64,000 nucleotides of DNA from Corticicoccus populi. GTDB taxonomy: Bacteria; Bacillota; Bacilli; Staphylococcales; Salinicoccaceae. The position numbers and the translations under genes are program-made. The DNA is taken from contig NZ_JBHUOQ010000001.1 in the NCBI RefSeq assembly GCF_042686195.1, forward strand, positions 1,488,001 through 1,552,000. Direction: 5' to 3'. Of the stretch, positions 49,142-56,953 are shown piece after piece (position 1 is the first letter of the stretch; every line of letters begins with the position of its first letter). The notes under the pieces were generated by a model, which was not told where the DNA came from, did no database searches, and was given only the letters and a program-made list of their open reading frames with translations.

Positions 49142-49789
49142 ATGTTATTCTATTTAACTGCACTATTTTCAGGATTACTCGTACTTTCAAACATACTTGG
49201 TATTAAAATATTTATGATTGGCAGCTTCATGCTGCCTGCAGCAGTACTCGTTTATATGCTGACTTTCCTTGTGACAGATGTCATCGGTGAAGTATACGGC
49301 AAAAAGACAGCAAAACAAACAATCAGGGCCGGTTTTATTACGCAGATTATTGCATTAATTTTTATTTATCTCGCAATCGAACTCCCTCCTGCACCAGCAT
49401 TCGGCATGCAGAATGAGTATGAAATGATTTTAGGCGGAAGTTTTCAGCTCATCGCAGCAAGCCTGATTTCATATGTCGTCAGTCAAAATATTGACGTCCA
49501 TATCTTTCACCGCCTGAAAGAACGACACGGCCGTGAAAAGTTATGGCTTCGTAATAATGCATCGGCAGCAGTCACACAATTTGTAGACACTGCTCTCTTT
49601 ATCACGATTGGATTCTGGGGCATCATGCCTTTTGAAGTGTTAATCAGCATGATTTTCATGCAGTACATCGCTAAATTCATCATTGTTCTGCTTGATACAC
49701 CTATTGTTTATGTGCTGGTTTATTTCGCAAGAAAATACCAGATGAAATCAGACCGCAGCAATTCTCAGAACCTTGCATTCGACAACTGA
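49142..49789 (+). CDS. queuosine precursor transporter, YhhQ family
   Basis: A 215-aa membrane protein with about six helices. The family sequence F-L-V-T-D-V-I-G-E-V-Y-G-K-K near residues 43-56 and N-N-A-S-A-A-V-T-Q-F-V-D-T further on define the YhhQ/VUT group, which imports preQ0/preQ1. Its place after the preQ1 riboswitch and queF supports this. GGGAGG precedes the ATG. Confidence 0.93.
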   Translation: MLFYLTALFSGLLVLSNILGIKIFMIGSFMLPAAVLVYMLTFLVTDVIGEVYGKKTAKQTIRAGFITQIIALIFIYLAIELPPAPAFGMQNEYEMILGGSFQLIAASLISYVVSQNIDVHIFHRLKERHGREKLWLRNNASAAVTQFVDTALFITIGFWGIMPFEVLISMIFMQYIAKFIIVLLDTPIVYVLVYFARKYQMKSDRSNSQNLAFDN

Positions 49790-49792
49790 TCA

Positions 49793-49830
49793 ATCAGCCC
49801 GCTCACAGATAGTGGACGGGCTGATTTTTT
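49793..49830 (+). terminator. Rho-independent terminator of the queF-transporter unit
   Basis: ATCAGCCCG/CGGGCTGAT with a 15-nt loop and T6. Confidence 0.9.
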
Positions 49831-49879
49831 ACTAATCTGAATGACGCTCTCTGCATTTTAATTCTCTCCATTAAAAATA

Positions 49880-49906
49880 CGGTATCTGCCTCAATCACAG
49901 ATACCG
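49880..49906 (-). terminator. Rho-independent terminator after tatC
   Basis: CGGTATCTG/CAGATACCG with a 9-nt loop; TATTTTTAA follows on the minus strand. Confidence 0.85.
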
Positions 49907-49923
49907 CACTTTACAACTATATT

Positions 49924-50784
49924 CTATTTCTTATCATTCACTTCAGTTTGTTCTTCTTTCTGCTCTGTTTCATAAAGGACTGTCTCTTTTTCTTCTTTTC
50001 TCCTGCGTCTGCGCTCTCTGATTTTAACAATATAAATACTGATTTCATACAATACAATCATTGGTGACACCGTAATGATATGTGTGAAGAAATCCGGCGG
50101 AGCTATCAACGCAGTAATGACAAGCAGTCCAAAGTACACATAGAGCCTGATATTTTTCATGATTGTCGAATCAAGCAGTTCAATGTAATGTAGGAATAGT
50201 ACGACAATCGGAAGTTGGAATATCAAACCGAAAGGCATTGTTGTCATCAACAGAAATGACATGTACTCATCTGCTGTAACCAGTACATCAAAGTTCTGCT
50301 CACCCATCTGGATTAAGAAATAATAACTGATTGGATGAACAACAAAATATCCAAAGCTGATTCCAAGGAGGAATAAAAACATCATAAACGGAAAATATGA
50401 TTTGATGAATTTCGTTTCTTTCTCAACCAGTCCGGGACTCATAAACTGCCATAAATAATAGCAGATAAACGGCAGACTCAAGCCTATTCCCATCGCTCCG
50501 GAAGTTCTTAAGTAGAAGCGGATGACCTCAAACGGCCCTCGGACAATCAACTCATGTCCCTTTGTTAAATAAGGAAACCAAAACTGGATTGTTGTGAAAA
50601 TGAGGATGAAAAATGCCGCAAATACAAGAATAGATTTCACTAATACACTTCTCAGATCGTCCAGATGTTCTATCAAAGTCGCATCAGGATTCTCAGCCGT
50701 CAGCTTACGCCTTTTATTACTATTCTCATCACCGCCGCTCGTGAGTGCTTTTATTAAATTTTTACGAGGGTTTTTATCCGCCAT
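49924..50784 (-). CDS. tatC: twin-arginine translocase subunit TatC
   Basis: A 286-aa six-helix membrane protein with L-I-E-H-L-D-D-L-R-S at the cytoplasmic N-terminus, which binds twin-arginine signals, and later F-G-L-I-F-Q-L-P and A-L-I-A-P-P-D. ATG 50784 (GGTGAGGAA upstream) is preferred over 50808. It follows a GMC dehydrogenase pair whose small subunit carries a Tat signal, so it looks like a dedicated exporter. No tatA is in the window. The charged tails at both ends are longer than average. Confidence 0.94.
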   Translation of the reverse strand: MADKNPRKNLIKALTSGGDENSNKRRKLTAENPDATLIEHLDDLRSVLVKSILVFAAFFILIFTTIQFWFPYLTKGHELIVRGPFEVIRFYLRTSGAMGIGLSLPFICYYLWQFMSPGLVEKETKFIKSYFPFMMFLFLLGISFGYFVVHPISYYFLIQMGEQNFDVLVTADEYMSFLLMTTMPFGLIFQLPIVVLFLHYIELLDSTIMKNIRLYVYFGLLVITALIAPPDFFTHIITVSPMIVLYEISIYIVKIRERRRRRKEEKETVLYETEQKEEQTEVNDKK

Positions 50785-50806
50785 TTCCTCACCTTCCTGT
50801 GTAAAC

Positions 50807-50841
50807 AATAAGGCATATACGGTAAACGCATATGCCTTATT
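50807..50841 (-). terminator. hairpin between the GMC gene and tatC
   Basis: AATAAGGCATAT/ATATGCCTTATT, a 12-bp stem with an 11-nt loop. The T run after it on the minus strand is broken (TTATTGTTTAC), so it may attenuate rather than end transcription into tatC. Confidence 0.55.
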
Positions 50842-50877
50842 TCATGTCATCATTATTTTATTCTACATGAAATCAAA

Positions 50878-52596
50878 CTATTCTGCATCAATAAGCGGGC
50901 CGTTATCATCCAGATACATTTCAATACCTTCTGCTGCACGGTAGGCAAATGCACCTACTGTACATGTCGGGTTGTAACCGCCGTTGTGAGGCAGGGAAGA
51001 TCCGCCGATAACAAATACATTATCTTCATCCCACATTTGGCAGTAGTTGTTTAATACACTTGTCTCAGGGTCAGCACCTACAATAGTACCGCCTAAAATG
51101 TGGTCATTTAATGGTTTATAAATATCAAAATGCTCATCAAGTGTTCCACGGTTTAATGATACGGCTCCCATTTCTTCAATGATTTCCTGTATTCTGTCAG
51201 TCATAAATTCATGAGCTGCTCTATCGTGATCAGTGAAATCATAAGTCACACGCAGTAGCGGACGTCCGTAATCATCAGTATATTCAGGGTCTAATGATAA
51301 ATAGTTATTTCTGTGCGGCAGTGTAATACACTGTGACGTTGCAGCTACAGAAGTGTTATATGCTTTAAGAGATTCTGTTTTAAATTCCGCACCCCAGTTT
51401 TTAACACCTTCAGGTACAGCATTTTCAGCAATCGGACGTTTACCCAGCTGCTTCATAGTGATAGAGCCGCCGTGAATAAAGTCCAGGTCGCTGTGATCAA
51501 AATGATCGCCGTTGTAATCATCAACAGATACACCAAGTGAACCGGCACCCATAGATGCATTGTATTCCCAGTCAAAGAAACCATAAACCTCAGGTGTAAT
51601 ATGGTGTGTATAGTTTTTACCTACTGTTCCTTCACCAGTCTCAGGGTCATATGGTGTCCCAAGATCTGAGTGCAGCAACAGTTTAGTGTTATTTGTAGTA
51701 TGACTTGTGACAACAACAACATCTGCCGGCTGGAAAAATTCTTCATGAGAACGTGTATCTACGAAAGTAACACCTGTCACTTCATCGTCTTCTTTTGTAA
51801 TTTCAACCACATTGGCAAATGTACGAAGTTCAAAATTATCGTGCTCTTTTGCTGCAGGTATTGTTGTTGTAATTGGTGATGCTTTCGCTCCCCACTCACA
51901 ACCGAAACGTTCACAGAATCCACAGTACTGACATGCTGCAATAGTCTGTCCATCTGGATTTGTATATTCCTCTGAAAGGTTCGAAGACGGGAGTCTAAAC
52001 GGATGGAGTCCAACATTTTCACATGCATCTGTAAATCTTTGAAGCAATGGTGTCATTAACATAGGCGGTGTCGGGAATGGAATGTTTCTCTCAGGTGCCA
52101 GAGGATTTTGCTCACCGCTCACCCCGGAAGTTAATTCATACTTCTCATAGTATGGTTCCATTTCATCGTACGTAATACCCCAGTCCTGAATCAAATAGTC
52201 GTCAGATATTTTATCTTCACCATATTTTTCATCAGTTTGAGATTTAATTTCAAAGTCATACGGCAGGTAACGCCATGTATCACCATTCCAGTGTACACCG
52301 CCGCCACCGACATCCGTTCCGATTAAATAAGCACCAAACTGTCGCATAGGCAGTGCTTCCTCATCCGGGTTACTTCTAAAGGTCATGGATTCTTTTGATA
52401 AATCCTGCATTAATTCCTGACCGATAACATATTTATATTCATCATGCGCTAATAAAAAGTCTTCTGTTTTTCTTTCTGCGCCACGTTCCAGTCCGATGAC
52501 GTTTTTACCGGCTTTGGCAAGTTCTGCAGCAACAATACTGCCTGCCCAGCCCATGCCGACAACGACAACTTCTTTTCTATCTAATTCTGTAGCCAC
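50878..52596 (-). CDS. GMC family oxidoreductase (gluconate dehydrogenase large-subunit type)
   Basis: A 572-aa flavoprotein. The FAD-binding G-M-G-W-A-G motif begins at residue ~14, a V-G-G-G-G-V-H-W-N-G loop follows near 145, and the C-terminal S-S-L-P-H-N-G-G-Y-N-P-T holds the GMC catalytic His/Asn pair. A Cys-rich stretch (C-Q-Y-C-G-F-C) sits near residue 230. It oxidises a sugar, sugar acid or polyol; the exact substrate is unknown. It has no signal peptide and probably leaves the cell as a passenger of the Tat-tagged partner. GTG start, AGGGGGC upstream. Confidence 0.92.
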   Translation of the reverse strand: MATELDRKEVVVVGMGWAGSIVAAELAKAGKNVIGLERGAERKTEDFLLAHDEYKYVIGQELMQDLSKESMTFRSNPDEEALPMRQFGAYLIGTDVGGGGVHWNGDTWRYLPYDFEIKSQTDEKYGEDKISDDYLIQDWGITYDEMEPYYEKYELTSGVSGEQNPLAPERNIPFPTPPMLMTPLLQRFTDACENVGLHPFRLPSSNLSEEYTNPDGQTIAACQYCGFCERFGCEWGAKASPITTTIPAAKEHDNFELRTFANVVEITKEDDEVTGVTFVDTRSHEEFFQPADVVVVTSHTTNNTKLLLHSDLGTPYDPETGEGTVGKNYTHHITPEVYGFFDWEYNASMGAGSLGVSVDDYNGDHFDHSDLDFIHGGSITMKQLGKRPIAENAVPEGVKNWGAEFKTESLKAYNTSVAATSQCITLPHRNNYLSLDPEYTDDYGRPLLRVTYDFTDHDRAAHEFMTDRIQEIIEEMGAVSLNRGTLDEHFDIYKPLNDHILGGTIVGADPETSVLNNYCQMWDEDNVFVIGGSSLPHNGGYNPTCTVGAFAYRAAEGIEMYLDDNGPLIDAE

Positions 52597-52642
52597 TTAA
52601 AATAAGCCCCCTATAATTCTCTTTTCATTCATTACTTAACTA

Positions 52643-53464
52643 TTAATGGTCATGCTGCACATGAGATGCCATCGCCTGAGGCTCCATCTCATTAAATTCT
52701 TCTGATTCAATTTCATTGATGTAGCTCATATAAGCACCAGGGAAGCTCTTCATTTCCCAGCCTGCCATATCTTTGTTACCCCGGTATAACGGGTCTGCAT
52801 AAGTTCCTGAAAGCGTCGCAAGTCGCAACTGTTCAAAGAAATAGCTTGAAGGTACGCCGACCATATCAACATCGCCGTCCTGCATTGCCTGCAGTATTTC
52901 ATCCTGCTGATCATCTTCCAGCTCATGGAAAAATTCAGCATCATGATTGTCTCTAGCTTCTCTGTCTAATGCTGAAATTCCTTCTAAATAAACTTCCCGA
53001 CGGTTCATCGCATACTGCGGTCCCTGATATGCTGTTGCTGTATCTGGTTTAAACGGTCCTTTTCTATATTCTTTCGAATTCAATCCGTAACCGCCCGCAA
53101 GTTCATGGTCAATAAAAAAAGCAACACCAAGTTCTGCTGCCCCGGGACCATTATCATCTGCAGGAAATATTCTTTCAACTGCTGCCTGAATCGTATCAAA
53201 CTGATCTTGTACATGGAAAAACTTCAGTGCTTTAGAGTAGTCCTCTGCTGCTCCACCTGATTCCTCAGAAGCACCCTCACCTGCAGTTGATTCTTCGCCA
53301 GTCTCTACTGCCGTATCACCGTCTCCGAGTAATGACCCTAAATATGTACCGGCAACCAGTGAACCTGTCGCAACGCCTGACATTTTCAAGAAATTACGAC
53401 GGGAGAAAGATTTTTCTTCTTCGTCACTATGATTTTTAATTTCATCGTTAGACAATACATTCAC
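52643..53464 (-). CDS. gluconate 2-dehydrogenase subunit 3 family protein with Tat signal
   Basis: A small subunit of about 273 aa. The twin-arginine signal S-F-S-R-R-N-F-L-K precedes a hydrophobic segment (~28-48); an acidic Glu/Gly/Ser linker follows (~50-75), then the subunit-3 domain (~78-250; F-P-A-D-D-N-G-P-G-A-A-E-L-G). It binds the GMC subunit and guides it through the Tat pore. The start may be GTG 53464 or, better spaced from AAGAGG, TTG 53455. It is followed 46 bp later by the GMC gene. No cytochrome subunit is present, unlike classical gluconate dehydrogenases. Confidence 0.9.
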   Translation of the reverse strand: MNVLSNDEIKNHSDEEEKSFSRRNFLKMSGVATGSLVAGTYLGSLLGDGDTAVETGEESTAGEGASEESGGAAEDYSKALKFFHVQDQFDTIQAAVERIFPADDNGPGAAELGVAFFIDHELAGGYGLNSKEYRKGPFKPDTATAYQGPQYAMNRREVYLEGISALDREARDNHDAEFFHELEDDQQDEILQAMQDGDVDMVGVPSSYFFEQLRLATLSGTYADPLYRGNKDMAGWEMKSFPGAYMSYINEIESEEFNEMEPQAMASHVQHDH

Positions 53465-53532
53465 CTCTTAAAAAATTATTAACTTTATAGATTTTACATG
53501 ATAAAATGAAAATATACAAGGAGGTTACACAA

Positions 53533-53967
53533 ATGAATATTCCTTTTTCAAAGGTTTCTCATTATCTATTTAAGCCTAATAAGGATGTTGAGATTAAATA
53601 TTTAGAAAATGATTACAGTGGTGAAATCACTGTAACAGAATTTCTAACTACTGATGCTAAAGATCATCTGGCCGGTTCTTCCGAGGATAAATATGCGGCA
53701 TTTGTAAAAGATATTACTGATGAAGTACGCAACCAGATTCGTCAGCTGAATTTTTACCGCTATGTCAGTATTGCATTGCTGCTTCTCTGCATACTCATCC
53801 CAAGCCTGTTCAGCTTCTTTTTAACAGGGAACCACTGGGTAATTATCGGCGGTGTTTATTATTCTTTCTTTAGTTACTTGCTTGTAGAAGCGTACATTCA
53901 AGCCAATAGAAATTACTTTGAAGATATACTCTATAAAGAATTTCAGAATAATTATTTAAAAAATTAA
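53533..53967 (+). CDS. hypothetical membrane protein, 144 aa
   Basis: A soluble N-terminal half (~1-75) followed by two membrane helices (~77-99 and ~104-124) and a short charged tail. AAGGAGG lies 8 nt before ATG 53533; the in-frame ATG at 53506 precedes that site and is rejected. Divergent from the Tat-substrate gene. No family recognised. Confidence 0.7.
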   Translation: MNIPFSKVSHYLFKPNKDVEIKYLENDYSGEITVTEFLTTDAKDHLAGSSEDKYAAFVKDITDEVRNQIRQLNFYRYVSIALLLLCILIPSLFSFFLTGNHWVIIGGVYYSFFSYLLVEAYIQANRNYFEDILYKEFQNNYLKN

Positions 53968-53996
53968 GGATACAGATGCTTTCGCATCTATATCCT
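53968..53996 (+). terminator. Rho-independent terminator
   Basis: GGATA-AGATGC/GCATCT-TATCC stem with loop TTTC and a T run; also suitably placed for the convergent RDD gene. Confidence 0.88.
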
Positions 53997-54019
53997 TTTT
54001 TATTTCCCGGGAAATTTCT

Positions 54020-54445
54020 TTATTTATCAGAGACAACTGCTGTCTTTGCGTATAAATCATGAAGGGCTCTTTTGTCTTCTCTTGTCACCATCATAATCAT
54101 TGAAATGACTGCCAGTATACCGAAAGACAGGGGATAGACAATCAACATGAATAACTCTCTTTTCAACATTACTTTATAATTAAGCGGTGATTGATTCATT
54201 GTTAGAATATGAATCGAACACACACGTTTTCCTATTGTATAACCTTTCCATCGTAACGGAACAGCGACCATATATATAATTGTGAGACACAGCATCACTA
54301 TATTGAAGATGAAATTATCACTTCGTTCTGTGACGTACGTGAATCCAAAACTAAATCCTACTATAAAACCACTCGGCACACCGATAATAATGATATCCAA
54401 AATACGTGCGGCGAGTCTCGGCAGTAATCCTCTAAACTCCAGCAA
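54020..54445 (-). CDS. RDD family membrane protein
   Basis: A 141-aa protein with three hydrophobic segments. The family residues are R-L-A-A-R-I-L-D at the first helix, T-I-G-K-R-V and the C-terminal R-A-L-H-D-L-Y-A-K-T. Some RDD proteins act as Na+(Li+)/H+ antiporters, plausible for a salt-tolerant organism, but most are uncharacterised. Confidence 0.88.
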   Translation of the reverse strand: MLEFRGLLPRLAARILDIIIIGVPSGFIVGFSFGFTYVTERSDNFIFNIVMLCLTIIYMVAVPLRWKGYTIGKRVCSIHILTMNQSPLNYKVMLKRELFMLIVYPLSFGILAVISMIMMVTREDKRALHDLYAKTAVVSDK

Positions 54446-54510
54446 AGTTGTACCCTCCCAGTTTGTGCATCCATTTTATACTAACATATATTTTGTAATG
54501 AGAATGTAAC

Positions 54511-54539
54511 TTGTATATATTGCCTGAAAAATATATAAT
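54511..54539 (+). promoter_or_regulatory. promoter of the MFS multidrug gene
   Basis: TTGTAT (54511-54516), 17-bp spacer, perfect TATAAT (54534-54539), 36 bp before the ATG at 54576. Confidence 0.72.
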
Positions 54540-54575
54540 TTCTTAGCTGGAAATAATTTAATAGAGGTACATTAT

Positions 54576-56069
54576 ATGAATAATAATGAAAAAAAGTATG
54601 AATATTTGTCACAGAATCCTGATGTTAAAACGAAGCCGATAATGATTTCTCTTATTATCGGTGCATTTTTTGCGATTCTAAATGAGACACTTTTAAATAT
54701 CGCATTAATTACACTGATGGAAGAATTCAATATCACACTGCCGACCGTTCAATGGATGGCAACCGGATTTATGCTTGTCATGGGTATCGTCATTCCGGTT
54801 TCAGCACTTTTACTTCAATGGTTTACAACCAGGCAGTTATTTATTGGAACAATGACTGTATTTACAATCGGAACGATCATTGCAGCAAGTGCGCCGACAT
54901 TCTCTATTTTATTGACAGGTCGACTTGTTCAAGCGGTAGGAACCGGGATGCTGATGCCTATTCTTTTCAACGTATTTCTCCTGATTTATCCACCTGAAGT
55001 ACGCGGTAAAATCATGGGTACACTCGGTCTAGTAATTATGTTTGCACCGGCAATCGGTCCTACATTATCCGGTGTCATCGTTGAATATTTAGGATGGAGA
55101 TATTTATTTATCGTTGTCATCCCTTTTACAATATTCTCAATATTGTTTGCCTATAAATATTTAGTCAACGTATCGGAAGTAACAAAACCTAAAATCGACT
55201 GGCTTTCTGTCATTCTTTCTACAGTCGGATTTGGTGCAACGATTTATGGATTCAGTTCAGTTGGTAAAAGTGATGCAGGTTTTACCAACCTGGATGTTCT
55301 GATTCCTATGGCTGCAGGACTTTTAGGTATTATTTTCTTTGTCCTAAGACAGCTTAAACTTGAAGAACCTGTGATGGATGTACGTGTATTTAAATATCCG
55401 ATGTTCTCCCATGCCGTTGTAATGTTTGTCATTATCGTTATGACAATGTTCGCGTCCGAACTGATTCTGCCGTTATACATGCAGGGGGCACTGCTTCTGA
55501 GTGCTGCAACAGCCGGACTCGTACTGCTGCCGGGAAGTATCCTGAACGGTATTATGTCACCTTTCATGGGTGCTTTATTCGATAAGGTCGGTCCGAGAGT
55601 CATGATGATTCCTGCAACAATCATTCTTGCAGGAACAATGTTTGTCTTCAGCCGAATGGATTTAAGTACACCAACATGGCTGATTGTTGTTGGTTTCATA
55701 CTCATCATGCTGTCCGTCTCTGCAACAATGATGCCTGCTGAGACAAATGGTTTAAACCAGCTGCCGAAACATTACTACCCACACGGTACAGCCGTGATTT
55801 CATCACTGCAGCCGCTTGCGGGTGCAATCGGTGTTTCAGTGTTTATCAGTATCCTGAATACACATCAGGCACACTACTTGAGCGGTGTATCAAACCCTGA
55901 GTCAGAGCAGGCTGTCCGTGAGTCATTTGTTGCCGGTGTTGAACTTGTGTACTTTATCATCTTCATATTCACACTCGTTGCGGTACTCCTGTCATTTATT
56001 GTTTACCGTGCACGTCCGATAGATGAAACCCCTGAATCAGATGCAGTTAATGATGCAGAACAAAATTAA
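54576..56069 (+). CDS. MFS multidrug efflux transporter (DHA2/EmrB-QacA type)
   Basis: A 497-aa transporter with about fourteen helices. Motifs of the drug:H+ antiporter 2 family are present: L-N-E-T-L-L-N-I-A-L in helix 1, W-M-A-T-G-F-M-L in helix 2, G-R-L-V-Q-A-V-G-T-G and the motif C G-P-T-L-S-G-V. It resembles SdrM/LmrB-like pumps of staphylococci and bacilli. Single-gene unit with its own promoter and terminator. Confidence 0.9.
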   Translation: MNNNEKKYEYLSQNPDVKTKPIMISLIIGAFFAILNETLLNIALITLMEEFNITLPTVQWMATGFMLVMGIVIPVSALLLQWFTTRQLFIGTMTVFTIGTIIAASAPTFSILLTGRLVQAVGTGMLMPILFNVFLLIYPPEVRGKIMGTLGLVIMFAPAIGPTLSGVIVEYLGWRYLFIVVIPFTIFSILFAYKYLVNVSEVTKPKIDWLSVILSTVGFGATIYGFSSVGKSDAGFTNLDVLIPMAAGLLGIIFFVLRQLKLEEPVMDVRVFKYPMFSHAVVMFVIIVMTMFASELILPLYMQGALLLSAATAGLVLLPGSILNGIMSPFMGALFDKVGPRVMMIPATIILAGTMFVFSRMDLSTPTWLIVVGFILIMLSVSATMMPAETNGLNQLPKHYYPHGTAVISSLQPLAGAIGVSVFISILNTHQAHYLSGVSNPESEQAVRESFVAGVELVYFIIFIFTLVAVLLSFIVYRARPIDETPESDAVNDAEQN

Positions 56070-56103
56070 AAACCAGAGCCTGTCTGAGGCTCTGGTTTTT
56101 TTA
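56070..56103 (+). terminator. Rho-independent terminator of the MFS gene (bidirectional)
   Basis: AACCAGAGCC/GGCTCTGGTT with a 7-nt loop and T6. The A run on the left also serves the convergent lipoprotein gene ending at 56101. Confidence 0.93.
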
Positions 56104-56835
56104 ATTTTCAAGTGATAATTTAATTTCAGGTGCGTCAGTGACTACAATATCACCCGCTTCAAGTAACGCCATGTGCGTTTTAGCACCGCCATAGCTCGGA
56201 TCCCCCAGCTGAAGACGCATTTTACGTTCCTGATGACTGCCGTTGTATACATCAAATGAAAGATAGCTCTCTTCAGTATCCGCAGAAATTTCATAAGTCC
56301 CCGGCTCTATATCTTCTCCCACAATATACTGACCGGGAGGAAGGGCATCAAGCGGGACTGTCCCTTCAAATGGTGTAAATGACAGCGATGTGCTGTAAAT
56401 CGTAATTTCATGCCCGTCGAATAAGTATGTAATAATTTCATCTGCAGCGGATTCATCACTCTCATCATCCGATACTACTGCGTTGACAAAGTTCTGACGT
56501 TTTTCTGATTCGCTCGTGACAGAAAAATTACCGCGTCCCTCAGAGCTTGTTACTCTGTAACGGCCTTCCGGAATATCTTTTCCAACCTCATATTCGCCTT
56601 CTTCAAGTGTTGTTTCAGTGCCCTGCCCGTTCAGTAATTCATAATTAAATAATGACGCTTCAGCATCATTTTCCCCGTTTCCGCCTGAACCTGACTCTGA
56701 TGTACCACCGTCTGAGAACAGCCCGTTGATTTCATCTGCAAGAGAATCAAATGGGTTGCTGCATGCTGAAAGTATAATTGAAGACAGGAATATTAACCCC
56801 AGAAACTTCACTTTACTGCCTATATTCGTTTTCAT
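56101..56835 (-). CDS. lipoprotein with two repeated surface domains
   Basis: A 244-aa lipoprotein: the signal peptide ends in L-S-A-C (Cys25), followed by a Gly/Ser/Glu linker (~40-60). Two related units follow, each with the pattern (E-G-E-Y-E-V-G-K-D-I-P-E-G-R-Y / P-G-Q-Y-I-V-G-E-D-I-E-P-G-T-Y), near ~76 and ~165, so the protein arose by internal duplication of a beta-rich module. Surface anchored. Function unknown. Confidence 0.85.
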   Translation of the reverse strand: MKTNIGSKVKFLGLIFLSSIILSACSNPFDSLADEINGLFSDGGTSESGSGGNGENDAEASLFNYELLNGQGTETTLEEGEYEVGKDIPEGRYRVTSSEGRGNFSVTSESEKRQNFVNAVVSDDESDESAADEIITYLFDGHEITIYSTSLSFTPFEGTVPLDALPPGQYIVGEDIEPGTYEISADTEESYLSFDVYNGSHQERKMRLQLGDPSYGGAKTHMALLEAGDIVVTDAPEIKLSLEN

Positions 56836-56907
56836 ATAGTGACTCCGTTCTATTTTATTGTGTCTTTTATTATATATGTCAAAAATATGACGGTCAAATA
56901 CATAAAA

Positions 56908-56931
56908 AGTCCGAACCCACAGGTCCGGACT
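56908..56931 (-). terminator. Rho-independent terminator after clpE
   Basis: AGTCCG with inner CC pairs to GG and CGGACT, followed by T5 on the minus strand. Confidence 0.85.
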
Positions 56932-56953
56932 AAATAATCATATTCAAGTGATA

